48,616 bases of DNA from Arthrobacter sp. 131MFCol6.1 (GCF_000374925.1 NZ_KB895559.1:1-48616), one strand, 5' to 3'. Numbered from the stretch's first letter, positions 21,935-31,067 are shown. Program-made: numbers and translations. The notes: generated by a model from the letters alone, not told the origin.

Positions 21935-22945
21935 TCAGGACCGGAAAAGGCCGCTGTAGGCGTTGAGGGCGATCTGGCCGCCGAGGTGGGCGTAGAGGAC
22001 ATTGCTGCCGGCCGGAATCTCCCGGCTTTTCACGAGGTCGATCAGCCCGGCGAGGGACTTTCCTTCGTAGACGGGGTCGGTGATCATGGCCTCGAGCGAG
22101 GCGCCCAGGCGGATGGCCTCCAGGGTGGACTCGACGGGAATTCCATAACGGTCCCCGGCCCAACCCTCCATGACGTTGATTTCGTCGTCGCGGAGTTCCC
22201 GGCCCAGGCCGATCAGCTCGGCGGTGTTCCGGGCGATGCGTTCAACCTGGTCGCGGGTCTTCGCCAGCGTCGCGGAAGCATCGATGCCGATCACGCGGCG
22301 CGGCTTGTCCTGGCCGGCGAAACCCGCGATCATCCCGGCGTGGGTGGAGCCGGTGACGGTGCAGACGATGATCGTGTCGAAGAAAATGCCGAGCTCGCGC
22401 TCCTGCTCTTCCACCTCGTAGGCCCAGTTGGCGAAGCCCAGCCCGCCCAGCCTGTGGTCAGACGCGCCGGCCGGGATCGCGTACGGCTTGCCACCGGCGG
22501 CCTCAACCTCTTCGATCGCGGTCTCCCAGCTGCTGCGAATGCCGATGTCGAAGCCCGCACTGTCCAGCCGGACGTCGGCGCCCATGATGCGCGAGAGCAG
22601 GATGTTGCCTACCCGGTCGGACAGTGGATCCGGCCAGTCGACCCAGTTTTCCTGAACCAGGCGGGCTTTGAGGCCAAGTTTCGCGGCCACCGCCGCGACC
22701 TGGCGGGTGTGGTTGGACTGGTAGCCGCCAATCGAGACGAGGGTGTCCGCACCCTGCGCCAAGGCATCCGGGACGAAGTATTCAAGCTTGCGCGTCTTAT
22801 TCCCGCCAAACGCGAGGCCGCTGTTGACATCCTCCCGTTTCGCCCAGATTTGCGCCCCGCCCAGGTGCGCGCTGAGCCGCGGCAGCGGGTGGATGGGGCT
22901 CGGTCCAAACATCAGGGGGTAGCGCTCAAAATCGGTGATGGCCAT
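21935..22945 (-). CDS. acdS: 1-aminocyclopropane-1-carboxylate deaminase
   Basis: A 336-aa PLP enzyme of the tryptophan-synthase-beta fold that splits ACC, the plant ethylene precursor, to 2-oxobutyrate and ammonia. Motifs: WAKREDVNSGLAFGGNKTRK with the PLP lysine after GGN, IGGYQSNHTRQVAAVAAKLG, GIRSSWETAIEEVEAAGGKP, YAIPAGASDHRLGGLGFANW, and CTVTGSTHAGMIAGFAGQDK that binds phosphate. Length matches AcdS (about 338). The general family also contains D-cysteine desulfhydrase, but EDVNSGLAFGGNKTRK fits AcdS better. AAGGA precedes the ATG. It is divergent from a GntR regulator with palindromic operators between them. Confidence 0.9.
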   Translation of the reverse strand: MAITDFERYPLMFGPSPIHPLPRLSAHLGGAQIWAKREDVNSGLAFGGNKTRKLEYFVPDALAQGADTLVSIGGYQSNHTRQVAAVAAKLGLKARLVQENWVDWPDPLSDRVGNILLSRIMGADVRLDSAGFDIGIRSSWETAIEEVEAAGGKPYAIPAGASDHRLGGLGFANWAYEVEEQERELGIFFDTIIVCTVTGSTHAGMIAGFAGQDKPRRVIGIDASATLAKTRDQVERIARNTAELIGLGRELRDDEINVMEGWAGDRYGIPVESTLEAIRLGASLEAMITDPVYEGKSLAGLIDLVKSREIPAGSNVLYAHLGGQIALNAYSGLFRS

Positions 22946-22992
22946 CGTCGGTCCTTCGCTCGCGGTGGGAAACGGCTGGATGAGCAACAAAT

Positions 22993-23008
22993 ATGCAATA
23001 TATTGCAT
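22993..23008. promoter_or_regulatory. Perfect palindromic operator, acdS/GntR intergenic region
   Basis: ATGCAATATATTGCAT is a 16-bp perfect palindrome in the 111-bp gap between divergent acdS and the GntR gene. It is a probable binding site for that regulator and overlaps the likely acdS promoter. Confidence 0.7.
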
Positions 23009-23037
23009 TGTCGGACACCTGCCCGGGGAGGGCAAGG

Positions 23038-23056
23038 GCAATATACGATATGTTGC
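23038..23056. promoter_or_regulatory. Second operator-like half-palindrome abutting the GntR start
   Basis: GCAATATACGATATGTTGC is an imperfect palindrome with the same GCAATAT half-site. It ends at the base before the GntR ATG. TATACGAT within it could be the -10 element, which would place the transcript start near the ATG and make the mRNA leaderless. Confidence 0.6.
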
Positions 23057-23731
23057 ATGCCCGTTCCCTCGCTCGCCGGAGTCCACAAGCGGCCGCTGCT
23101 GCGGGACAACGTCTTTGAATCGATCCGGAACGCGATCGTCGATGGCACGTTTGAACCCGGCGAACGGCTGAAAGACACAGAACTGGAAGCCTGGCTGGGC
23201 GTGAGCCGGACACCCATCAGGGAGGCGCTGCTGCGGCTGGAACGCGCCGGACTGATCGTTGCACTGCCGGGCAAGGCGACCATCGTCGCCCCCTGCGACC
23301 AGGCGTCGACCCTGAGCACGCAGCAGGTGGTGGCAGGACTGCACGAACTGGCCGCCCGCCTGGCAGTCCCGCTCCTGTCGGCGGATGACCTCTCCGCCAT
23401 GGCCGAGGCCAATGCGCGCTTCGAACAGGCCCTGCAGGCCGCGGAGGTCGAGTCGGCGCTGCAGGCCGATGACGATTTCCACGCCGTCTTTGTCACGGTC
23501 AGCGGCAACCCGGTGCTCCAGGAACTCCTGGAACAAACCACCCCCGTGCTGCGCCGGGTGGAGCGGATGCGCTTCGGTTCCTTTGCCGCCCGGGAATCGG
23601 TGGCGCAGCACGCCGAAATCATCCGGCTCGCCCGCCTTGGCGACGCCGAGGCTGCCGCCAGGGCATGCCGGGAGAACTGGCTCTCACTGCAGTTCACGTC
23701 CGCGGAGGACCCCGCTGAGACCCGGCCTTAA
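23057..23731 (+). CDS. GntR-family regulator (FCD type) of acdS
   Basis: A 224-aa regulator. The N-terminal winged helix is clear (LLRDNVFESIRNAIVDGTFE, GERLKDTELEAWLGVSRTPI, REALLRLERAGLIVALPGKA). The C-terminal all-helical FCD-like domain contains DDDFHAVFVTVSGNPVLQEL and the His-bearing REAVAQH-like RESVAQHAEIIRLARLGDAE. The ATG at 23057 follows the family start; it lacks a ribosome binding site, consistent with a leaderless message. Divergence from acdS with shared palindromes makes acdS its likely target, probably derepressed by an ACC-related ligand. Confidence 0.9.
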   Translation: MPVPSLAGVHKRPLLRDNVFESIRNAIVDGTFEPGERLKDTELEAWLGVSRTPIREALLRLERAGLIVALPGKATIVAPCDQASTLSTQQVVAGLHELAARLAVPLLSADDLSAMAEANARFEQALQAAEVESALQADDDFHAVFVTVSGNPVLQELLEQTTPVLRRVERMRFGSFAARESVAQHAEIIRLARLGDAEAAARACRENWLSLQFTSAEDPAETRP

Positions 23732-23734
23732 CTG

Positions 23735-23777
23735 CGACGGCGGCGGGCCACCTTTGTCAGGTGACCCGCCGCCGTCG
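23735..23777. terminator. Bidirectional terminator between GntR gene and purA
   Basis: CGACGGCGGCGGG (23735-23747) pairs perfectly with CCCGCCGCCGTCG (23765-23777), with CCACCT/AGGTGA inside. The flanking genes converge here. Confidence 0.8.
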
Positions 23778-23816
23778 TGCGCCAGCTGGTGACGCGTCAG
23801 TTGGTGTCAGTCGGTG

Positions 23817-25106
23817 CTAATCGTTGATGAGGTCGTTAACCACGATTGTCTGGTCGCGGTCCGGGCCGACGCCGATCGCGGAGAACCGCGTGCCGGAGAG
23901 CTTTTCGAGGGCCAGGACGTAGTTCCGGGCGTTTTCCGGCAGGTCCTCCAGGGTGCGGGCGCCGGTGATGTCCTCGGTCCAGCCTTCGAAGTATTCGAAG
24001 ATCGGCTTGGCGTGGTGGAACTCGGTCTGGGTCATGGGCATTTCGTCGTGCCGCACGCCGTCGACGTCGTAGGCCACGCAGACCGGGATCTGCTCGATGC
24101 CGGTCAGCACGTCCAGCTTGGTGACGAAGTAGTCCGTGAAGCCGTTGACCCGGGAGGCGTGCCGCGCCAGCACGGCGTCGTACCAGCCGCAGCGGCGGGG
24201 ACGGCCGGTGTTGACGCCGAACTCGCCGCCGGTCTTCTGCAGGTACATGCCCATCTCATCGAACAGTTCCGTCGGGAACGGACCTGCGCCCACTCGCGTG
24301 GTGTAGGCCTTGATGATGCCGATGGAACGCGAGATCCGGGTGGGGCCGATGCCGGAGCCCACGGAGGCGCCGCCCGCGGTCGGGTTCGAGGACGTCACGA
24401 AGGGGTAGGTGCCGTGGTCAACGTCCAGGAAGGTGGCCTGGCCGCCCTCCATGAGGACCACCTTGCCCTCGTCCAGGGCGGTGTTCAGGACGTAGGTGCT
24501 GTCGATCACCAGAGGGCGGAGGCGCTCGGCGAAGGACAGGAAGTACTCCACGATCTCGTCCACCTCGATGTCGCGGCGGTTGTAGACCTTGACCAGGAGC
24601 TCGTTCTTCTGGCGCAGCGATCCTTCTACCTTCTGGCGCAGGATCGAGGCGTCAAAGACGTCCTGGACGCGGATGCCGAGGCGGGCAACCTTGTCCATGT
24701 AGGCCGGGCCAATGCCGCGGCCGGTGGTGCCGATGGCGCGGCTGCCGAGGAACCGCTCGGTGACCTTGTCCAGGACCTGGTGGTAGGGCGCCACGAGGTG
24801 CGCGTTGGCGGAGACGCGCAGCTTGGAGGTGTCCGCGCCGCGGGCCTCCAGTCCGTCGATCTCCTGGAACAGGGCTTCCAGGTTCACCACGCAGCCGTTG
24901 CCGATGATCGGAATCGCGTTCGGGCTCAGGATGCCGGCCGGAAGGAGCTTGAGCTCATACTTCTCACCGCCTACGACGACGGTGTGCCCGGCGTTGTTGC
25001 CGCCGTTGGGCTTGACGACATAGTCAACGCGGCCGCCAAGCAGGTCAGTGGCCTTACCTTTGCCTTCGTCGCCCCATTGGGCTCCGACGATCACGATTGC
25101 TGGCAT
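23817..25106 (-). CDS. purA: Adenylosuccinate synthetase
   Basis: A 429-aa GTP-dependent enzyme converting IMP and aspartate to adenylosuccinate on the way to AMP. Motifs: VGAQWGDEGKGKATDLLGGR (GTP loop and catalytic Asp), KPNGGNNAGHTVVVGGEKYE with the catalytic His, IGTTGRGIGPAYMDK, GGQATFLDVDHGTYPFVTSS and CGWYDAVLARHASRVNG. Length is standard. GGAGGA lies 4 nt before the ATG at 25106; weaker upstream starts are rejected. Confidence 0.98.
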   Translation of the reverse strand: MPAIVIVGAQWGDEGKGKATDLLGGRVDYVVKPNGGNNAGHTVVVGGEKYELKLLPAGILSPNAIPIIGNGCVVNLEALFQEIDGLEARGADTSKLRVSANAHLVAPYHQVLDKVTERFLGSRAIGTTGRGIGPAYMDKVARLGIRVQDVFDASILRQKVEGSLRQKNELLVKVYNRRDIEVDEIVEYFLSFAERLRPLVIDSTYVLNTALDEGKVVLMEGGQATFLDVDHGTYPFVTSSNPTAGGASVGSGIGPTRISRSIGIIKAYTTRVGAGPFPTELFDEMGMYLQKTGGEFGVNTGRPRRCGWYDAVLARHASRVNGFTDYFVTKLDVLTGIEQIPVCVAYDVDGVRHDEMPMTQTEFHHAKPIFEYFEGWTEDITGARTLEDLPENARNYVLALEKLSGTRFSAIGVGPDRDQTIVVNDLIND

Positions 25107-25442
25107 GGGATCCTCCCCCATTCGTTCGGGCCGAACTGCGTCTAATGACCAGGCGGTCACGGCAGCTCAGCGCCGTTCATGAGAATGCCCCGAATCTATC
25201 GCTGTGTTCGTATCCAACGCCAGAGTTCCGGGGCTCTTACCACCCAAGTTTAGCCGAAATCGGTGGCTGGCATCGCTTTGGGTCCTTGCTTGGACGCGCC
25301 GCCTGGCCGGCGGTGAACGCCAGAGCGGCTTCCGCGAGGGAGGGCGACGCGTCCCGACACGTAGCATGCACCTCTTGCGGGACCGCGCGGTGTGGAATTG
25401 AGTGGGAGTGAGAATCCCGAACGGCTGAAAGGAAACCGCGCC
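25107..25442. other. Divergent intergenic region purA / MetE-like gene
   Basis: 335 nt without a credible gene. It must hold both promoters. I see no riboswitch core and no strong hairpin. A short stretch, GTGGGAGTGAGAATCCC at about 25401-25417, could form a small hairpin before the MetE-like gene. Confidence 0.4.
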
Positions 25443-26651
25443 ATGTCCCGGACCACCGACCACATCCGTGTGACCCATGCTGGCTCGTTGCCCCGCACGC
25501 CGGAGCTGATCGCCGCGAACGAGGCCAAGGAAACTGACGGCATCACGCCCGAATTCCTGGACCTGCTCGAAACCTCGGTGGTAGACGTCGTCCAGCACCA
25601 GAAGGACCTGGGCATCGACATCCCCAATGACGGCGAGTACGGGCACACGATGTCCAGCTCCGTGGACTACGGCGCCTGGTGGAATTACTCCTTTTCAAGG
25701 CTCGGCGGCCTGGAACCGACCGACGTGGACCGCTGGGCCGACGCCAGGGTGCACCGCTCCTCTCCCGGCCACATCGTCCTGACGTCCTTCACCGACCGGC
25801 GGGACCGGCAGAAGTTCGAGGACGCCTACGACGACCCCTCCTCCGGGATCCTGGCCCACCGCAAGGCCGTCACGCAGCCGAAGATCGCCGGGCCGCTGAC
25901 GTACACGGGCCAGGAGCTCGTGGCCTCGGACGTTGCCAACCTCAAGACCGGCCTGGCCGCGGCCGGGCTCGCCGAGGGGTTCATCGCCTCCCTCTCCCCC
26001 GGTTCGTGCGCCCGGGTGGCCAACGAGTACTACGGCAGCGACGAGGAACTCCTCTACGCCTGCGCCGACGCGATGCGCGAGGAATACCAGGCCATCATCG
26101 ACGCGGGCCTGACGGTCCAGCTCGACGACCCCTCCCTGGCCGAGAGCTGGGACCAGATCAACCCCGAGCCGAGCCTGGCGGACTACCTGAAGTTCATCCA
26201 GCTCCGGGTCGAAGCAACCAACTGGGCGCTGCGCGGCCTTCCCCAGGAGCAGATCCGGCTGCATGTCTGCTGGGGTTCCTGGCACGGCCCGCACACCACG
26301 GACATCCCCTTCGCGGACATCGTCGACTCAGTCCTGCAGATCAATGCCGGCGGTTACTCCTTCGAGGCGGCCAACGTCCGGCACGAGCACGAATGGCGCG
26401 TTTGGGAGGATGCGAAGCTTCCCGAGGGGAAGGTCATCATCCCCGGCGTCGTCTCCCATGCCACCAACGTTGTGGAGCATCCGGACCTCGTGGCCGACCG
26501 GATCGTGCGCTTCGCCGAGCTCGTGGGACGTGAAAACGTGATTGCGTCCACCGATTGCGGGCTGGGCGGCAGGGTGCATCCCCAAATCGCGTACGCCAAG
26601 CTGGAGGCTCTCGGCGAAGGGGCACGCCGCGCCACGAAGCGGCTCTGGTAG
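25443..26651 (+). CDS. MetE C-terminal-domain-like (cobalamin-independent methionine synthase II family) protein
   Basis: A 402-aa protein equal to the catalytic half of MetE, lacking the N-terminal half; the family includes epoxyalkane:coenzyme M transferases and orphan methyltransferases. Zinc-site motifs look intact: LHVCWGSWHGPH (His and Cys ligands), a Glu in INAGGYSFEAAN and the late Cys in ASTDCGLGGRVHP. The start VTHAGSLPRTPELIAANEAK is the family N-terminal loop. AAAGGA precedes the ATG by 9 nt. It stands alone, divergent from purA and far from the SAM-regulated operons, so a role in methionine synthesis is not assured. Confidence 0.85.
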   Translation: MSRTTDHIRVTHAGSLPRTPELIAANEAKETDGITPEFLDLLETSVVDVVQHQKDLGIDIPNDGEYGHTMSSSVDYGAWWNYSFSRLGGLEPTDVDRWADARVHRSSPGHIVLTSFTDRRDRQKFEDAYDDPSSGILAHRKAVTQPKIAGPLTYTGQELVASDVANLKTGLAAAGLAEGFIASLSPGSCARVANEYYGSDEELLYACADAMREEYQAIIDAGLTVQLDDPSLAESWDQINPEPSLADYLKFIQLRVEATNWALRGLPQEQIRLHVCWGSWHGPHTTDIPFADIVDSVLQINAGGYSFEAANVRHEHEWRVWEDAKLPEGKVIIPGVVSHATNVVEHPDLVADRIVRFAELVGRENVIASTDCGLGGRVHPQIAYAKLEALGEGARRATKRLW

Positions 26652-26836
26652 CAGCGCGGGGGCGGCAGGGTCCCGTCCGGCGCTGCATTTCGCGGGGCTT
26701 GATAGACTGATAAGGATCGACCAGGAATCGGTCCACACCACATTTTCAAACCACACCATTGCTCCGCATGCCCGTATTCGGCGTGCCTGCATCCGGTGTG
26801 GCAGCTTTGCCAATCCCGCAGGAGACCCAGCAACAT

Positions 26837-27469
26837 ATGACAGCCCTGGCCACCGAAAATTTCCGCGAAGAGCTTCTGAGCCGCCGGTACGAACCTAACG
26901 TCGCCCCCGTCAACGAACTCCTTGACGTCCTCCAGGCAACCAAAGCTGGCACCGCTGTCCCCTACGTGGACCCCATGCACGACGTCGACGAGTGCCGGAT
27001 CATCAGCCTGTACTCCAACATCGGCACGGCGGACGCGTCAGGCTTCATCACCGCCGGCGACGACGAGGCCGCCACCCGCATGCTGGGCATCCAGTGGAAG
27101 CTGGGCCTGCGCCCCGAATTCGTCATGCCGTGGAACGTCCACCCGTGGCACGTCCCCGGCGAGCCGAACGGCAAGTTCACGCCGGACCAGATTTCGGCGG
27201 GCCTGAAGCCGCTGCTGAAGTTCCTGGCCCTCGTGCCCCGCGCCTCCGTGATCGTGGCCCACGGCACCGAGGCCAACCGCCTGGCCAACCTGCTGCTCAA
27301 GACCGAAGTGCCCATGATCTGGCGCCGCGGCCTGAAGACCTACAAGGTCCGCTCGCTCAGCGGCCGGGCGTTCGCCGGCACCCCGGCCCGGCAGGAAGAG
27401 TACCTGGAGGAGATGCACACCGCGTACGCCGATGCCATGGCCCGCACGGGCCTGGCCAAAGCCAGCTAG
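26837..27469 (+). CDS. Uracil-DNA glycosylase superfamily protein
   Basis: A 210-aa protein with the alpha/beta fold of the UDG superfamily. Visible: VPYVDPMHDVDECRIISLYS (motif I region), LRPEFVMPWNVHPWHVPGEP and a late VIVAHGTEANRLA that may be the C-terminal His motif. The standard family-1 GQDPYH is absent, so this is one of the divergent groups and activity is not certain. The ATG at 26837 has AGGAG 12 nt upstream, rather far. It converges on the DUF3151 gene with strong terminators between. Confidence 0.75.
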   Translation: MTALATENFREELLSRRYEPNVAPVNELLDVLQATKAGTAVPYVDPMHDVDECRIISLYSNIGTADASGFITAGDDEAATRMLGIQWKLGLRPEFVMPWNVHPWHVPGEPNGKFTPDQISAGLKPLLKFLALVPRASVIVAHGTEANRLANLLLKTEVPMIWRRGLKTYKVRSLSGRAFAGTPARQEEYLEEMHTAYADAMARTGLAKAS

Positions 27470-27470
27470 T

Positions 27471-27528
27471 CCCCACCCGCACCCTAGCCTCGCAAGCTCG
27501 GCCAGGGGACCCTGCGGGCGTGGGCCCA
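27471..27528. repeat. Dispersed repeat R2, copy 2
   Basis: A 58-bp repeat matching 5816-5873, with CCTCGCAAGCTCGGCC and GGCGTGGGCCCA. It starts 2 nt after the stop of the UDG-like gene. Confidence 0.8.
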
Positions 27529-27542
27529 CCCACCCATTACGA

Positions 27543-27584
27543 ACGACGGCGGGCTTCCACCTCAGGGTGGGAGCCCGCCGTCGT
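27543..27584. terminator. Bidirectional terminator hairpin
   Basis: ACGACGGCGGGCT (27543-27555) pairs perfectly with AGCCCGCCGTCGT (27572-27584), with CCACC/GGTGG inside. It lies between convergent genes and resembles the hairpins at 21886 and 23735. Confidence 0.85.
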
Positions 27585-27590
27585 CGCTTA

Positions 27591-27663
27591 AACCCCAACG
27601 CGGGGTCACTTACGGCCCATCCACCGGGGTGGAATGGGCCGTAAGTGACCCCGCGTTGGGGTT
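27591..27663. repeat. Near-perfect 73-bp palindrome R4
   Basis: The left arm (27591-27625, starting AACCCCAACGCGGGGTCACT) and right arm (27628-27663) pair over 35 bp with one bulged base and a 2-nt tip. It is too long and regular for an ordinary terminator. TCACTTACGG in the arm recurs in R5. It lies between convergent genes. Confidence 0.85.
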
Positions 27664-27674
27664 GATTGCCCGCC

Positions 27675-28100
27675 TCAGCCTTCGGCTTCGATGGCCGCCT
27701 TCGCGCCGGGATCGGAATCCTTCAGGAACTTTTCAATCCGCTCCGGCTCCTCGGCCTCGCCGATCGCCGCGGACGCACGGCCAAGCGAGTAGAGGGAGCG
27801 CAGGAAGCCGCGGTTGGGTTCGTGCTCCCACGGGATCGGCCCGACCCCGCGCCAGCCGTTGCGGCGCAGCGAATCCAGGCCGCGGTGGTAGCCGACCCGC
27901 GAGTACGCATAGGAATCGATGGTGCGGCCCTCGTTCCAGGCCTCCTCGGCGAGGATGGCCCACAGGAGCGAGGAGGTGGGGTGCTTCGCCACGAGGTCCA
28001 CGGCTTCCTGGCCTAGCGCGAGATGCTGGTAGATCTCGCTCTCGGCAGGCAGGAGCGTGGGTTCGGGACCCATCAGGTTTTTGCGGAACTCGTCGGACAT
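27675..28100 (-). CDS. DUF3151 family protein
   Basis: A 141-aa actinobacterial protein: GPEPTLLPAESEIYQHLALG, HPTSSLLWAILAEEAWNEGR, SYAYSRVGYHRGLDSLRRNG, WRGVGPIPWEHEPNRGFLRS and LYSLGRASAAIGEAEE form the DUF3151 signature; the helical pattern is TPR-like. It lies 2 nt downstream of fba on the same strand and is probably co-transcribed. Function unknown. Confidence 0.88.
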   Translation of the reverse strand: MSDEFRKNLMGPEPTLLPAESEIYQHLALGQEAVDLVAKHPTSSLLWAILAEEAWNEGRTIDSYAYSRVGYHRGLDSLRRNGWRGVGPIPWEHEPNRGFLRSLYSLGRASAAIGEAEEPERIEKFLKDSDPGAKAAIEAEG

Positions 28101-28102
28101 GG

Positions 28103-29122
<1,020 letters not shown>

Positions 29123-29287
29123 GCTGACTCCTAATGTGAATTTCGTCTACGGGCTGGTGATCCTGGAGGGAACCTCGTCGGCTAGGAACCATCCTAGCCA
29201 TTCCTGCGCCGGGGCCGTGTCTCCGGTCACGTGGGCCCTGTAACACTCGCGGGCTGCCCTGTCCGGGGCCCTTGGTTCCGTCGAGTT

Positions 29288-29332
29288 GGCATTTCACGGC
29301 AGTGTCGCGCGAAATCATTGCCGTGAAATGTC
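29288..29332. repeat. Palindromic repeat R3, copy 1
   Basis: GGCATTTCACGGCA (29288-29301) pairs with TGCCGTGAAATGTC (29319-29332) around a 17-nt loop starting GTGTCG and ending CAT. It overlaps the stop codon of nuclease paralog 2. Its mate is at 30339-30381 in inverted orientation. Confidence 0.8.
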
Positions 29333-30263
29333 ACCTCGCGCGCCAGCCCCGACTCTCGAGGGCGGCACGAACCTTGCGCACGACGGCGGGATGGTCGCCA
29401 ACAAGGTCGTCCTTGGACACCCGCACCTCAACCCAGCCATACTCGCGTGTCAATGATTCGCGGCGAATGTCCCTCAGATACTGCTCAGAGCCGGCGTGGC
29501 CGGCTCCGTCGTACTGGATCGAGACACGCCACTGAACGTACGCCGCATCCGGCCACAGCACCGGGGCTCCGTGCACTCCCCACAGCACATGGTTCAGTTC
29601 CGGTTCGGGCAGTCCGGCACGGACCAACGCCAGGCGCATCGTGGTTTCGGGCTGGGAGTCGGCGCCGACCCTGATGAGCTCCAGGGCCGCTCGCGCCGCA
29701 CGGATTCCCCTTGCCCCGGGGTGGTCCGCAACTATGGCGCGCAACTCCGCCACAGTGCACAGTGGTTCGCGCAGCGCCGGGAACTCAGGACCGTGGAAGC
29801 ACACCAGGGAGTCGCCCGCCACGACCAGTTCATCGACGCCGGCCATGGACGCCAGATCGAGCCAGGTCCGGGCAGGCGAGGTGAGCCTGACGCCGTCGTA
29901 CTCCACGAGCTCGCCGGGAAGGAGCGTCATCAGGTGTCCCACGACATTGACCCGGCGGGGCATGCTGAGTCCAGAACGACGGCCAAGGTGGACACGCCAG
30001 TCATCCTCCAGCCGCCAGCTGAGCGCGGCGCCCCAGACCCGGGCGGCGGAAACGTGGGTCAGTGCCGAAGAGTCGTCCAGTTCCGTGTACGCCTGCAACG
30101 CCGCGGCACCCTTGGCGCCGGAGTCCAAAGGAACACGGATGCCCCGGGAAACGGTGGCAAGGTCCTTGGCCTCCGTGCGCGTCCTGCTGACGCCAGATTT
30201 GTCGGACATGCGCAGTGAGAACGAACCGGCCGTCAGGTGTTCGGGGAGCTGAGCCCTGTGCAT
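29331..30263 (-). CDS. Orphan AbiEi-like / DUF559 (Vsr-like) endonuclease-domain protein, paralog 2
   Basis: A 310-aa paralog of the protein at 4416-5357. Matching blocks include LTSPARTWLDLASMAGVDEL against VTTPERTWLDLAEMLTVDQL, LVVAGDS, RAALELIRVGADSQPETTMR LALVRAGLPEPELN, and the nuclease core WPDAAYVQWRVSIQYDG-AGH, RDIRRE, YGWVEVRVSK. Where paralog 1 has GVEYEGELHG, this one has SIQYDGAGHA, so the second acidic position is Gln-Tyr-Asp, a possible loss or shift of a catalytic residue. The ATG at 30263 lies 37 nt after a TGTGGATAAC box, as in paralog 1. Palindromes R3 bracket the gene between housekeeping genes. Function unknown. Confidence 0.75.
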   Translation of the reverse strand: MHRAQLPEHLTAGSFSLRMSDKSGVSRTRTEAKDLATVSRGIRVPLDSGAKGAAALQAYTELDDSSALTHVSAARVWGAALSWRLEDDWRVHLGRRSGLSMPRRVNVVGHLMTLLPGELVEYDGVRLTSPARTWLDLASMAGVDELVVAGDSLVCFHGPEFPALREPLCTVAELRAIVADHPGARGIRAARAALELIRVGADSQPETTMRLALVRAGLPEPELNHVLWGVHGAPVLWPDAAYVQWRVSIQYDGAGHAGSEQYLRDIRRESLTREYGWVEVRVSKDDLVGDHPAVVRKVRAALESRGWRAR

Positions 30264-30300
30264 GCCCAGATTCTGCCCGATGGGAGTCCGCCGCGGACGG

Positions 30301-30309
30301 TTATCCACA
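30301..30309 (-). promoter_or_regulatory. TTATCCACA box upstream of nuclease paralog 2
   Basis: The plus strand reads GTTATCCACA, the same ten bases as before paralog 1 and at almost the same distance from the start codon. It is either a DnaA-like box or, read as TGTGGATAAC on the gene strand, part of a promoter. Confidence 0.5.
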
Positions 30310-30338
30310 GGCTGGCCTCCGGTCGCGGCACCGAGATT

Positions 30339-30381
30339 GCACTTCGCGGCGATGCCGAGCGCCGACACCGCCGCGAAGTGC
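30339..30381. repeat. Palindromic repeat R3, copy 2
   Basis: GCACTTCGCGGCG (30339-30351) pairs with CGCCGCGAAGTGC (30369-30381). Read on the minus strand its arms and 17-nt loop (GTGTCG...CAT) match copy 1, so the two copies flank nuclease paralog 2 as inverted mates. Confidence 0.8.
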
Positions 30382-30395
30382 CATTTCGGCGGGAG

Positions 30396-31067
30396 TTAGA
30401 CGTGCTGGCCGAACACGTGGCGGCGGATCCAGGCGTGCATCGCGATCGCGGCGGCGGAGGCTGCGTTGATGGAGCGGGTGGAGCCGAACTGCTCGATCGA
30501 CAGGGTGTCCAGCGCCGCTTCGTGGACTTCTGGGGTCAGGCCCGGGCCTTCCTGGCCGAAGACCAGGACGCAGTCCCTGGGCAGTTCGTAGGTCTCCAGC
30601 GGTACGGAGTCCGGGAAGATGTCGATCCCGATGATCGCCAGCCCCTCCCCCTGCGCCCAGGCCACGAAGTCCTCAACGGTGGGGTGGTGGCGGACGTGCT
30701 GGTAGCGGTCGGTGACCATGGCTCCGCGGCGGTTCCACCGGCGTCGTCCGATGATGTGGACTTCCTTGGCGAGGAACGCGTTGGCGGTCCGGACCACGGT
30801 GCCGATGTTGAGGTCGTGCTGCCAGTTCTCGATCGCTATGTGGAAGTTGTGCCGCTTGGAGTCCAGGTCGGCCACGATTGCCTCGTGCTTCCAGTAGCGG
30901 TATTTGTCCACCACGTTGCGCCGGTCGCCGTCCGCCAGCAGGTCCGGGTCCCAGTGCTCGCCCTGGGGTACTTCGCCTTCCCAGGGTCCGACGCCGACCT
31001 CCGCCTTCGGTTCCGGCCCTTCCTCTGCGGCGGGAAGGGAAGGGACGGGGATCTCGGGTTCAGTCAC
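30396..31067 (-). CDS. TrmH/SpoU-family RNA 2'-O-methyltransferase
   Basis: A 223-aa SPOUT (trefoil-knot) methyltransferase. The three family motifs are clear: FHIAIENWQHDLNIGTVVRT with the catalytic Asn/Arg region, DCVLVFGQEGPGLTPEV, and LSIEQFGSTRSINAASAAAI AMHAW, which forms the SAM-binding knot. It probably modifies tRNA or rRNA. The N-terminal 50 residues are acidic and Pro-rich (PEIPVPSLPAAEEGPEPKAE) and may be disordered. The target nucleotide cannot be told from sequence. Confidence 0.9.
   Translation of the reverse strand: MTEPEIPVPSLPAAEEGPEPKAEVGVGPWEGEVPQGEHWDPDLLADGDRRNVVDKYRYWKHEAIVADLDSKRHNFHIAIENWQHDLNIGTVVRTANAFLAKEVHIIGRRRWNRRGAMVTDRYQHVRHHPTVEDFVAWAQGEGLAIIGIDIFPDSVPLETYELPRDCVLVFGQEGPGLTPEVHEAALDTLSIEQFGSTRSINAASAAAIAMHAWIRRHVFGQHV

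Noticed and set aside
27591..27663. CRISPR-like or IS-end interpretation of the long palindrome
   Set aside because: One palindrome with no spacers, no direct repeats of target DNA and no adjacent transposase.
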